DNA of 64,000 bases from Ectobius pallidus (lineage: Eukaryota; Arthropoda; Insecta; Blattodea; Ectobiidae). Shown piece after piece: positions 1 to 12,381 of the stretch. The stretch covers positions 48,898,502-48,962,501 of the forward strand of contig CAXKWD010000008.1 of NCBI GenBank assembly GCA_964059195.1, written 5' to 3'. The translations under genes and the position numbers were made by a program. The notes beneath the pieces are model-generated. The model saw nothing but the letters and a program-made list of their open reading frames with translations, did not search any database and was not told the DNA's origin. The first letter of the stretch is position 1, and each line of letters starts with the position of its first letter.

Positions 1-2106
1 AGAGCCGAGACATTGAGAGAAGCATGTGCATCACCATTTCCACCAGAAGTACAGGAGTTTACACTGAAACATTCCAATATCAAGTGGCAGAAAAAATATT
101 CAAACAGGAAGGTCCCCCGTAGGGTCATACATAGTTACAGGTTCAAAATTAGAGCATTTTACAAGGACAGTTACTTTAAAATTGAAATTTAACTTTAACT
201 TTCTGCAGTACTAAATGTTTACTTAAAGGAGAAATTAAATTAAAGGTCTTCCCTCAATCTATAAAACTGAAGAAGACAAAAGTTTTTGACATAGTATTAA
301 TTACAAAATTACCTTTAGTTTTATACCAATTTTAGTTATGTAGAAATTAATAACTCAAGTTTTAAAGTCCAAGACCAACTCTTACTACATTTATCTTCAT
401 TGAAGTTAAAAAAAAAATTTCATTATCTTACACCAATACTAGAAAAGATTTCATGTGGGACCTCAGACTTCAAAGTGGCTGAAACACAGGTATAAAATTA
501 AACACCAATACACATAAATTACAAAGGTTTACCCAGTTGGCCCAAATCTATTACCCCAAGCAGTTCAGTGGATCAAAAACTGACGAGCTACAACAAATTG
601 CTGGACTTATTCTTTACTATATGAATTCTGTATACTACTGCTAGGTGAGCTAGCTAGAAACTTGAACAGAAAATCTGACAAGATTAATTAAACTTAAACA
701 TGCCTGAATTACTACCTCAATCACTTTGTCTACTTCTGTCAACATAACCTCTATTCACATACACAATGGAACGCAGTCATCTGGTGGCTATAGTACAATC
801 TGCTCAAGTCGCTTCCACTGAAAAGAAATGAACCCTTCCCTTTGGCTACACCTACCCATAGTACATCCAACTTGGATGCACCAGCAAACGCCACACTTAG
901 CCAGTACTTTGCAGAGGCCAGCAACAGCATACCCCGCTGAGCTCCTCACCTTTTCCCCAGGCAAACGGGACTGAAAACCCCACCAAGGAAAGAGAACACA
1001 ATTCTATCATAGAGACAACAATGACAAACAATTACAGAGCCTAAATACACGACGCTGCACTCAAATTACATTACAATTCATAAATTCAGGACTAACTGCA
1101 TCTATTTCATTATTTATTTTGACACTATCGGGACAGTAAACTAATCTGACCAATCGAGTGTGAAAAACCCAGCAGCGGCCGAACAACTAGGCTTCACAGG
1201 CGAACAGCAGATAATTAATTGACACTATTCTTGAAGTTAAAATTCAACAATTACAAGGTCTAGGCCTTCAAATTACTATCTAACCTACACATTTATTCAG
1301 TCACATAAATCTCACAACTAACCTACCCACTGTACAAAAATTTACATCCTAACCTCACTACTGTAGGCTACTATATACAAACTATATACAATAAACACAT
1401 CACAGCTTCTAGACAACCAGCAGAAGCCTTGACCCACCAGCAACAAACAACATGTCCCCTCCTGGTACCTGGAGAGTCCATGAAGCTCTCAGCTTTAACA
1501 GACCGGTCAAAACTCCCACCAAATAGTCACTACTCCATGAGCCTGAACCTACTAACTTTCACACCTACACAAACACATCTTTTGTTTAAAAGTCAAATTC
1601 GGGAATAATGAATACAACTAGTCTATTCTTGGTCGTTACTAACCTCACTTCTACAAGCTTTTTCACTATCATCTGTTTAAACTAGTCGAAGGTAGCAAAA
1701 TAAATAAGATGGAGAAAACTCACCAAGCCAGAGTTGATCCACTGAAGCATTTACAACAATTCAAAGAACTTCTTTTATGAGTCACCCACTATCAGCTGAT
1801 GTAACAAAAGGCCAAAGTATCACTCCTCTAAACATCACAACACAGGTGTCAGAAAAGCTTGCAATCAGGACCCCAACCAGCACACCCGGTCACCACATGA
1901 AATCACAGTTACAACCAGTTATACCCAATTCATAAAATTTCTTTCAGTACATAGTTTCTCTTTTTTTATAAATACCATACAAATTAAAATGAATGCTGGA
2001 AAAAATGATTATATTATCAGCTTGAAATAAACGGTGTTTAAATACTTCTAGTGTCTGAAATACAATCTTTCATTAGTACAAAAATTAGGCCTAGGCTATC
2101 AGTAGA

Positions 2107-2378
2107 TTGAACCAAGAACCTTTACAAACTGAAACATTAATTAAGTTAAACTGTTAATGGAAGGAACAAAACAACAGAGAATCGTGGACATAACCACGCT
2201 CGGGCGTTACCAATTGCAACCCCGCCCTAAGGGATGAAATGTGTTGAACCAAGAACCTTTACAAACTGAAACATTAATTAAGTTAAACTGTTAATGGAAG
2301 GAACAAAACAACAGAGAATCGTGGACATAACCACGCTCTGCTATTAATTGCAACCCCGCCCTAAGGGATGAAATGTGT
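2107..2378 (-). repeat. 137-bp tandem duplication across the leader/LTR junction
   Basis: The segment starting TTGAACCAAG at 2107 is repeated at 2244 and both copies end in AAATGTGT. Each holds a leader plus the inner end of the LTR. The copy farther from the LTR keeps CGGGCGTTACCAATT. The copy abutting the LTR has CTGCTATTAATT instead, so the two candidate primer-binding sequences differ. The same arrangement occurs at 6468, 10830 and 15191, so it predates the array's expansion. Confidence 0.8.
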
Positions 2379-3658
2379 GGAAGGAAGCTTGGGAAACCAA
2401 CCCCAGGGAAGTTAGCCTATTCCCTGAAAACGGGCCCACCCATAGGTATAGTAGGACATCCCGGAGGGGGCACAAAACAGAATGTAAAAGTTCCTGATTA
2501 AAAAACAATAACAGATAATATATAATTTAGAACCAGATTTTTACAAGACAAAGGAAATTACAAAATTAGTATAGCCTGAAATAGAAAAACAATAGTAATT
2601 TACAGCACTGTTACATTTACACCTTTGAATAATAATCCAACAATTTGGACCTTCCGGTGAAATAATTATTCTGTTTACATCAGGTGAAAGAGCAACCTAA
2701 CCATTATAACAAATTTAAATAAATATTAACACACAGAAGAAGGTGACTTTACAATAGAAAAAGGGGAGGGGTTTACTCAGTAAAATGACACAAGGGACGA
2801 TGGCTTTATTTCATAAAGGCCAGAATCGAAACAAACCGGGGAAAATATAATGTAGGCCTTTAACAATCTTTAACAAGGGGCAAAATTTAGTAAAAGGCGG
2901 GAAACATTACTGCCATCGGGATGCCTTTTAAAATCCCGATGCACAGGAGAAACGGGCATGGCACAAAAACTAAATACAGACCCAAAATAATTGAAGAAAC
3001 ACGAAACTAAAAATGACTTACCAGACCGCGACACATCAGGTTTGCAAGCAGGCACAGGGGAGAAGAGAAAGATACAGACGCCATCATTATAGCTTGATGA
3101 CGCCGACTACTTAGGCTATTACTAAGAAACCCCCCAGCAACTCAAATAAACAGAAAACCCTTTAAATATTACTACCCAAGCAAAAGGAGACAGAACGTAA
3201 GGTTTCTACGAAGATTTTACCAAAAATACACTACCAAATCAATCAGAGAAACTACCAGCTACCAAGCGCAGAAAGAGGGGAAGGGAATTCTACAGTTACA
3301 TAATTACTAAGTTAAAACACAAGAAAGATAAACTAAAAACCTGTTGCAAACCTGAAGGATACACTGGGACTACATTATCCCACGAACGAAAGCACAAATA
3401 CCGAAGAAATTACTTATAAACAAACTAACGAAATGCAACTACGAAAACACGTCAATGCCGAAATAAACCATGCCCGTAACTGAAGCCAGAAAAGATAAAC
3501 ACTCGCTAAGAGGCTGTACCAAAGGATGAGGGGAGAGGCCAGCGGACCTACGCCCGCGAAAGCATATACAACAGAGAAGATCGCGCCATCCAGCGACCAA
3601 ACTTAAAAACATGTACCATTACGCGCGAAAAATAAATACAAATCAAAATAATGGTACA
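2349..3658 (-). repeat. LTR copy 1 of the tandem array
   Basis: This 1,310-bp LTR runs TG...CA when read on the minus strand. A 10-bp inverted repeat (TGTACCATTA at 3612-3621 and its complement at 3649-3658) marks its 5' tip. A minus-strand AATAAA lies at 2805-2810 and could be the polyadenylation signal. A splice-donor consensus lies at 3016-3024. Boundaries were set from the TG/CA ends, the purine tract outside one end and the leader outside the other. Confidence 0.75.
2870..3055 (-). other. 61-codon ORF inside the LTR, crossing a splice-donor consensus
   Basis: The ORF is identical at 7231-7416, 11593-11778 and 15954-16139. It has no recognisable domain. Its early codons cross the minus-strand sequence CTG/GTAAGT (3016-3024), a consensus splice donor. 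The upstream part may therefore be a leader exon and the rest of the ORF intron. It is listed because it is present in all four LTRs; a translated product is not supported. Confidence 0.25.
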
Positions 3659-3675
3659 ATCACCACCCCCTAAAC
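3659..3675 (-). promoter_or_regulatory. Polypurine tract next to the array LTR
   Basis: On the minus strand the sequence TTTAGGGGGTGGTGAT sits directly before the LTR start TGTACC. The gypsy-type element has an analogous AGGGGGCAGGTGAAT before its own LTR at 30934-30948. This is the expected plus-strand primer position. Confidence 0.6.
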
Positions 3676-4079
3676 AAAAAACCGAGCATTTTAAATTTGA
3701 AGAAACACTTAAATAGAATGAGGGAAGAAGAGACTTTAACCAAAATACACATTGATCCTGGTGAAATAAAACAAATTAATGCAGATTACAATTAAAAGAA
3801 CTGTCTGGTAGGAAAATGGGATAGCACAAAGCACACGAGTTCAGAAATCGAAGACATTGTTCAATTAGATGCTCTGAAATATTTCTTGACACTTCTCCAT
3901 TACTTGTTTCACATGACAGCTAATACCAGCTACAACTGGACAGGCAGGGCAATGCTGGGATTGGACTAATCCCTTAAAATCCAAAACCAGCCAACTTACT
4001 GTCTCTGGCCAGGAGGCTGAAAATTGACTGCGTAGTCACAATTACTTAGAAGAGGAGGGGAGGGTCACAGTAATAATAG

Positions 4080-4360
4080 GTGGTGTCATACCTTGATTTG
4101 GTAGGCATCGCGTCCGGTCCCGCCTACCATATTGGTTGCACACTCACATTCACTGGTGACCATCTTCACTAAACCAGTCTGCAGCGACTCATGGTGAAAT
4201 TTGACTGTTGGCTGACATTGCAGACGAGGATCTTCAAGATGATATTTTTCAGCTGAAAGACTGCGTCAGCTCAACCAGCACAGGAGGTAGTTATTTGGGT
4301 AACCCATTTCTTGATGGTGTGTGACTTATAGTTGTTTGTGAGTAAGTCCCCATCTCCATT
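4080..4360 (-). repeat. Internal segment shared with the gypsy-type element
   Basis: It aligns closely with 31338-31612, including long identical runs around the CGTCCGGTCCC, ACATTGCAGACGAGGAT and GACTGCGTCAGCTCAACC words. Both copies sit between the 3' LTR and the interior. Weaker similarity continues for about 70 bp. No minus-strand reading frame is kept open, so a cis-acting role is more likely than coding. Confidence 0.7.
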
Positions 4361-6709
4361 TCAGAGCCGAGACATTGAGAGAAGCATGTGCATCACCATT
4401 TCCACCAGAAGTACAGGAGTTTACACTGAAACATTCCAATATCAAGTGGCAGAAAAAATATTCAAACAGGAAGGTCCCCCGTAGGGTCATACATAGTTAC
4501 AGGTTCAAAATTAGAGCATTTTACAAGGACAGTTACTTTAAAATTGAAATTTAACTTTAACTTTCTGCAGTACTAAATGTTTACTTAAAGGAGAAATTAA
4601 ATTAAAGGTCTTCCCTCAATCTATAAAACTGAAGAAGACAAAAGTTTTTGACATAGTATTAATTACAAAATTACCTTTAGTTTTATACCAATTTTAGTTA
4701 TGTAGAAATTAATAACTCAAGTTTTAAAGTCCAAGACCAACTCTTACTACATTTATCTTCATTGAAGTTAAAAAAAAATTTCATTATCTTACACCAATAC
4801 TAGAAAAGATTTCATGTGGGACCTCAGACTTCAAAGTGGCTGAAACACAGGTATAAAATTAAACACCAATACACATAAATTACAAAGGTTTACCCAGTTG
4901 GCCCAAATCTATTACCCCAAGCAGTTCAGTGGATCAAAAACTGACGAGCTACAACAAATTGCTGGACTTATTCTTTACTATATGAATTCTGTATACTACT
5001 GCTAGGTGAGCTAGCTAGAAACTTGAACAGAAAATCTGACAAGATTAATTAAACTTAAACATGCCTGAATTACTACCTCAATCACTTTGTCTACTTCTGT
5101 CAACATAACCTCTATTCACATACACAATGGAACACAGTCATCTGGTGGCTATAGTACAATCTGCTCAAGTCGCTTCCACTGAAAAGAAATGAACCCTTCC
5201 CTTTGGCTACACCTACCCATAGTACATCCAACTTGGATGCACCAGCAAACGCCACACTTAGCCAGTACTTTGCAGAGGCCAGCAACAGCATACCCCGCTG
5301 AGCTCCTCACCTTTTCCCCAGGCAAACGGGACTGAAAACCCCACCAAGGAAAGAGAACACAATTCTATCATAGAGACAACAATGACAAACAATTACAGAG
5401 CCTAAATACACGACGCTGCACTCAAATTACATTACAATTCATAAATTCAGGACTAACTGCATCTATTTCATTATTTATTTTGACACTATCGGGACAGTAA
5501 ACTAATCTGACCAATCGAGTGTGAAAAACCCAGCAGCGGCCGAACAACTAGGCTTCACAGGCGAACAGCAGATAATTAATTGACACTATTCTTGAAGTTA
5601 AAATTCAACAATTACAAGGTCTAGGCCTTCAAATTACTATCTAACCTACACATTTATTCAGTCACATAAATCTCACAACTAACCTACCCACTGTACAAAA
5701 ATTTACATCCTAACCTCACTACTGTAGGCTACTATATACAAACTATATACAATAAACACATCACAGCTTCTAGACAACCAGCAGAAGCCTTGACCCACCA
5801 GCAACAAACAACATGTCCCCTCCTGGTACCTGGAGAGTCCATGAAGCTCTCAGCTTTAACAGACCGGTCAAAACTCCCACCAAATAGTCACTACTCCATG
5901 AGCCTGAACCTACTAACTTTCACACCTACACAAACACATCTTTTGTTTAAAAGTCAAATTCGGGAATAATGAATACAACTAGTCTATTCTTGGTCGTTAC
6001 TAACCTCACTTCTACAAGCTTTTTCACTATCATCTGTTTAAACTAGTCGAAGGTAGCAAAATAAATAAGATGGAGAAAACTCACCAAGCCAGAGTTGATC
6101 CACTGAAGCATTTACAACAATTCAAAGAACTTCTTTTATGAGTCACCCACTATCAGCTGATGTAACAAAAGGCCAAAGTATCACTCCTCTAAACATCACA
6201 ACACAGGTGTCAGAAAAGCTTGCAATCAGGACCCCAACCAGCACACCCGGTCACCACATGAAATCACAGTTACAACCAGTTATACCCAATTCATAAAATT
6301 TCTTTCAGTACATAGTTTCTCTTTTTTTATAAATACCATACAAATTAAAATGAATGCTGGAAAAAATGATTATATTATCAGCTTGAAATAAACGGTGTTT
6401 AAATACTTCTAGTGTCTGAAATACAATCTTTCATTAGTACAAAAATTAGGCCTAGGCTATCAGTAGATTGAACCAAGAACCTTTACAAACTGAAACATTA
6501 ATTAAGTTAAACTGTTAATGGAAGGAACAAAACAACAGAGAATCGTGGACATAACCACGCTCGGGCGTTACCAATTGCAACCCCGCCCTAAGGGATGAAA
6601 TGTGTTGAACCAAGAACCTTTACAAACTGAAACATTAATTAAGTTAAACTGTTAATGGAAGGAACAAAACAACAGAGAATCGTGGACATAACCACGCTCT
6701 GCTATTAAT

Positions 6710-8019
6710 TGCAACCCCGCCCTAAGGGATGAAATGTGTGGAAGGAAGCTTGGGAAACCAACCCCAGGGAAGTTAGCCTATTCCCTGAAAACGGGCCCAC
6801 CCATAGGTATAGTAGGACATCCCGGAGGGGGCACAAAACAGAATGTAAAAGTTCCTGATTAAAAAACAATAACAGATAATATATAATTTAGAACCAGATT
6901 TTTACAAGACAAAGGAAATTACAAAATTAGTATAGCCTGAAATAGAAAAACAATAGTAATTTACAGCACTGTTACATTTACACCTTTGAATAATAATCCA
7001 ACAATTTGGACCTTCCGGTGAAATAATTATTCTGTTTACATCAGGTGAAAGAGCAACCTAACCATTATAACAAATTTAAATAAATATTAACACACAGAAG
7101 AAGGTGACTTTACAATAGAAAAAGGGGAGGGGTTTACTCAGTAAAATGACACAAGGGACGATGGCTTTATTTCATAAAGGCCAGAATCGAAACAAACCGG
7201 GGAAAATATAATGTAGGCCTTTAACAATCTTTAACAAGGGGCAAAATTTAGTAAAAGGCGGGAAACATTACTGCCATCGGGATGCCTTTTAAAATCCCGA
7301 TGCACAGGAGAAACGGGCATGGCACAAAAACTAAATACAGACCCAAAATAATTGAAGAAACACGAAACTAAAAATGACTTACCAGACCGCGACACATCAG
7401 GTTTGCAAGCAGGCACAGGGGAGAAGAGAAAGATACAGACGCCATCATTATAGCTTGATGACGCCGACTACTTAGGCTATTACTAAGAAACCCCCCAGCA
7501 ACTCAAATAAACAGAAAACCCTTTAAATATTACTACCCAAGCAAAAGGAGACAGAACGTAAGGTTTCTACGAAGATTTTACCAAAAATACACTACCAAAT
7601 CAATCAGAGAAACTACCAGCTACCAAGCGCAGAAAGAGGGGAAGGGAATTCTACAGTTACATAATTACTAAGTTAAAACACAAGAAAGATAAACTAAAAA
7701 CCTGTTGCAAACCTGAAGGATACACTGGGACTACATTATCCCACGAACGAAAGCACAAATACCGAAGAAATTACTTATAAACAAACTAACGAAATGCAAC
7801 TACGAAAACACGTCAATGCCGAAATAAACCATGCCCGTAACTGAAGCCAGAAAAGATAAACACTCGCTAAGAGGCTGTACCAAAGGATGAGGGGAGAGGC
7901 CAGCGGACCTACGCCCGCGAAAGCATATACAACAGAGAAGATCGCGCCATCCAGCGACCAAACTTAAAAACATGTACCATTACGCGCGAAAAATAAATAC
8001 AAATCAAAATAATGGTACA
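6710..8019 (-). repeat. LTR copy 2 of the tandem array
   Basis: It is 1,310 bp long and essentially identical to LTR copy 1, with the same ends. It is bounded by internal DNA on both sides, which is what a recombination-generated concatemer predicts. Confidence 0.75.
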
Positions 8020-11000
8020 ATCACCACCCCCTAAACTAAAAACCAAGCATTTTAAATTTGAAGAAACACTTAAATAGAATGAGGGAAGAAGAGACTTTAA
8101 CCAAAATACACATTGATCCTGGTGAAATAAAACAAATTAATGCAGATTACAATTAAAAGAACTGTCTGGTAGGAAAATGGGATAGCACAAAGCACACGAG
8201 TTCAGAAATCGAAGACATTGTTCAATTAGATGCTCTGAAATATTTCTTGACACTTCTCCATTACTTGTTTCACATGACAGCTAATACCAGCTACAACTGG
8301 ACAGGCAGGGCAATGCTGGGATTGGACTAATCCCTTAAAATCCAAAACCAGCCAACTTACTGTCTCTGGCCAGGAGGCTGAAAATTGACTGCGTAGTCAC
8401 AATTACTTAGAAGAGGAGGGGAGGGTCACAGTAATAATAGGTGGTGTCATACCTTGATTTGGTAGGCATCGCGTCCGGTCCCGCCTACCATATTGGTTGC
8501 ACACTCACATTCACTGGTGACCATCTTCACTAAACCAGTCTGCAGCGACTCATGGTGAAATTTGACTGTTGGCTGACATTGCAGACGAGGATCTTCAAGA
8601 TGATATTTTTCAGCTGAAAGACTGCGTCAGCTCAACCAGCACAGGAGGTAGTTATTTGGGTAACCCATTTCTTGATGGTGTGTGACTTATAGTTGTTTGT
8701 GAGTAAGTCCCCATCTCCATTTCAGAGCCGAGACATTGAGAGAAGCATGTGCATCACCATTTCCACCAGAAGTACAGGAGTTTACACTGAAACATTCCAA
8801 TATCAAGTGGCAGAAAAAATATTCAAACAGGAAGGTCCCCCGTAGGGTCATACATAGTTACAGGTTCAAAATTAGAGCATTTTACAAGGACAGTTACTTT
8901 AAAATTGAAATTTAACTTTAACTTTCTGCAGTACTAAATGTTTACTTAAAGGAGAAATTAAATTAAAGGTCTTCCCTCAATCTATAAAACTGAAGAAGAC
9001 AAAAGTTTTTGACATAGTATTAATTACAAAATTACCTTTAGTTTTATACCAATTTTAGTTATGTAGAAATTAATAACTCAAGTTTTAAAGTCCAAGACCA
9101 ACTCTTACTACATTTATCTTCATTGAAGTTAAAAAAAAAATTTCATTATCTTACACCAATACTAGAAAAGATTTCATGTGGGACCTCAGACTTCAAAGTG
9201 GCTGAAACACAGGTATAAAATTAAACACCAATACACATAAATTACAAAGGTTTACCCAGTTGGCCCAAATCTATTACCCCAAGCAGTTCAGTGGATCAAA
9301 AACTGACGAGCTACAACAAATTGCTGGACTTATTCTTTACTATATGAATTCTGTATACTACTGCTAGGTGAGCTAGCTAGAAACTTGAACAGAAAATCTG
9401 ACAAGATTAATTAAACTTAAACATGCCTGAATTACTACCTCAATCACTTTGTCTACTTCTGTCAACATAACCTCTATTCACATACACAATGGAACGCAGT
9501 CATCTGGTGGCTATAGTACAATCTGCTCAAGTCGCTTCCACTGAAAAGAAATGAACCCTTCCCTTTGGCTACACCTACCCATAGTACATCCAACTTGGAT
9601 GCACCAGCAAACGCCACACTTAGCCAGTACTTTGCAGAGGCCAGCAACAGCATACCCCGCTGAGCTCCTCACCTTTTCCCCAGGCAAACGGGACTGAAAA
9701 CCCCACCAAGGAAAGAGAACACAATTCTATCATAGAGACAACAATGACAAACAATTACAGAGCCTAAATACATGACGCTGCACTCAAATTACATTACAAT
9801 TCATAAATTCAGGACTAACTGCATCTATTTCATTATTTATTTTGACACTATCGGGACAGTAAACTAATCTGACCAATCGAGTGTGAAAAACCCAGCAGCG
9901 GCCGAACAACTAGGCTTCACAGGCGAACAGCAGATAATTAATTGACACTATTCTTGAAGTTAAAATTCAACAATTACAAGGTCTAGGCCTTCAAATTACT
10001 ATCTAACCTACACATTTATTCAGTCACATAAATCTCACAACTAACCTACCCACTGTACAAAAATTTACATCCTAACCTCACTACTGTAGGCTACTATATA
10101 CAAACTATATACAATAAACACATCACAGCTTCTAGACAACCAGCAGAAGCCTTGACCCACCAGCAACAAACAACATGTCCCCTCCTGGTACCTGGAGAGT
10201 CCATGAAGCTCTCAGCTTTAACAGACCGGTCAAAACTCCCACCAAATAGTCACTACTCCATGAGCCTGAACCTACTAACTTTCACACCTACACAAACACA
10301 TCTTTTGTTTAAAAGTCAAATTCGGGAATAATGAATACAACTAGTCTATTCTTGGTCGTTACTAACCTCACTTCTACAAGCTTTTTCACTATCATCTGTT
10401 TAAACTAGTCGAAGGTAGCAAAATAAATAAGATGGAGAAAACTCACCAAGCCAGAGTTGATCCACTGAAGCATTTACAACAATTCAAAGAACTTCTTTTA
10501 TGAGTCACCCACTATCAGCTGATGTAACAAAAGGCCAAAGTATCACTCCTCTAAACATCACAACACAGGTGTCAGAAAAGCTTGCAATCAGGACCCCAAC
10601 CAGCACACCCGGTCACCACATGAAATCACAGTTACAACCAGTTATACCCAATTCATAAAATTTCTTTCAGTACATAGTTTCTCTTTTTTTATAAATACCA
10701 TACAAATTAAAATGAATGCTGGAAAAAATGATTATATTATCAGCTTGAAATAAACGGTGTTTAAATACTTCTAGTGTCTGAAATACAATCTTTCATTAGT
10801 ACAAAAATTAGGCCTAGGCTATCAGTAGATTGAACCAAGAACCTTTACAAACTGAAACATTAATTAAGTTAAACTGTTAATGGAAGGAACAAAACAACAG
10901 AGAATCGTGGACATAACCACGCTCGGGCGTTACCAATTGCAACCCCGCCCTAAGGGATGAAATGTGTTGAACCAAGAACCTTTACAAACTGAAACATTAA

Positions 11001-11071
11001 TTAAGTTAAACTGTTAATGGAAGGAACAAAACAACAGAGAATCGTGGACATAACCACGCTCTGCTATTAAT

Positions 11072-12381
11072 TGCAACCCCGCCCTAAGGGATGAAATGTG
11101 TGGAAGGAAGCTTGGGAAACCAACCCCAGGGAAGTTAGCCTATTCCCTGAAAACGGGCCCACCCATAGGTATAGTAGGACATCCCGGAGGGGGCACAAAA
11201 CAGAATGTAAAAGTTCCTGATTAAAAAACAATAACAGATAATATATAATTTAGAACCAGATTTTTACAAGACAAAGGAAATTACAAAATTAGTATAGCCT
11301 GAAATAGAAAAACAATAGTAATTTACAGCACTGTTACATTTACACCTTTGAATAATAATCCAACAATTTGGACCTTCCGGTGAAATAATTATTCTGTTTA
11401 CATCAGGTGAAAGAGCAACCTAACCATTATAACAAATTTAAATAAATATTAACACACAGAAGAAGGTGACTTTACAATAGAAAAAGGGGAGGGGTTTACT
11501 CAGTAAAATGACACAAGGGACGATGGCTTTATTTCATAAAGGCCAGAATCGAAACAAACCGGGGAAAATATAATGTAGGCCTTTAACAATCTTTAACAAG
11601 GGGCAAAATTTAGTAAAAGGCGGGAAACATTACTGCCATCGGGATGCCTTTTAAAATCCCGATGCACAGGAGAAACGGGCATGGCACAAAAACTAAATAC
11701 AGACCCAAAATAATTGAAGAAACACGAAACTAAAAATGACTTACCAGACCGCGACACATCAGGTTTGCAAGCAGGCACAGGGGAGAAGAGAAAGATACAG
11801 ACGCCATCATTATAGCTTGATGACGCCGACTACTTAGGCTATTACTAAGAAACCCCCCAGCAACTCAAATAAACAGAAAACCCTTTAAATATTACTACCC
11901 AAGCAAAAGGAGACAGAACGTAAGGTTTCTACGAAGATTTTACCAAAAATACACTACCAAATCAATCAGAGAAACTACCAGCTACCAAGCGCAGAAAGAG
12001 GGGAAGGGAATTCTACAGTTACATAATTACTAAGTTAAAACACAAGAAAGATAAACTAAAAACCTGTTGCAAACCTGAAGGATACACTGGGACTACATTA
12101 TCCCACGAACGAAAGCACAAATACCGAAGAAATTACTTATAAACAAACTAACGAAATGCAACTACGAAAACACGTCAATGCCGAAATAAACCATGCCCGT
12201 AACTGAAGCCAGAAAAGATAAACACTCGCTAAGAGGCTGTACCAAAGGATGAGGGGAGAGGCCAGCGGACCTACGCCCGCGAAAGCATATACAACAGAGA
12301 AGATCGCGCCATCCAGCGACCAAACTTAAAAACATGTACCATTACGCGCGAAAAATAAATACAAATCAAAATAATGGTACA
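11072..12381 (-). repeat. LTR copy 3 of the tandem array
   Basis: It is 1,310 bp long, with the same ends and the same internal ORF and splice-donor consensus as copy 1. Internal DNA flanks both sides. Confidence 0.75.

Larger units (their letters stand above)
3659..6709 (-). other. Internal region of one array unit (non-coding)
   Basis: This 3,051-bp stretch lies between LTR copies 1 and 2. Equivalent stretches are 8020-11071 and 12382-15432, and 1-2348 is a partial one. No long ORF is present on either strand and no gag, protease, reverse transcriptase or integrase motif was found. What remains looks like cis-acting sequence: a purine tract next to the LTR, a segment (4080-4360) shared with the gypsy-type element at 31338-31612, and a leader beside the next LTR. 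Such an element would need proteins supplied by a relative. Confidence 0.7.
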
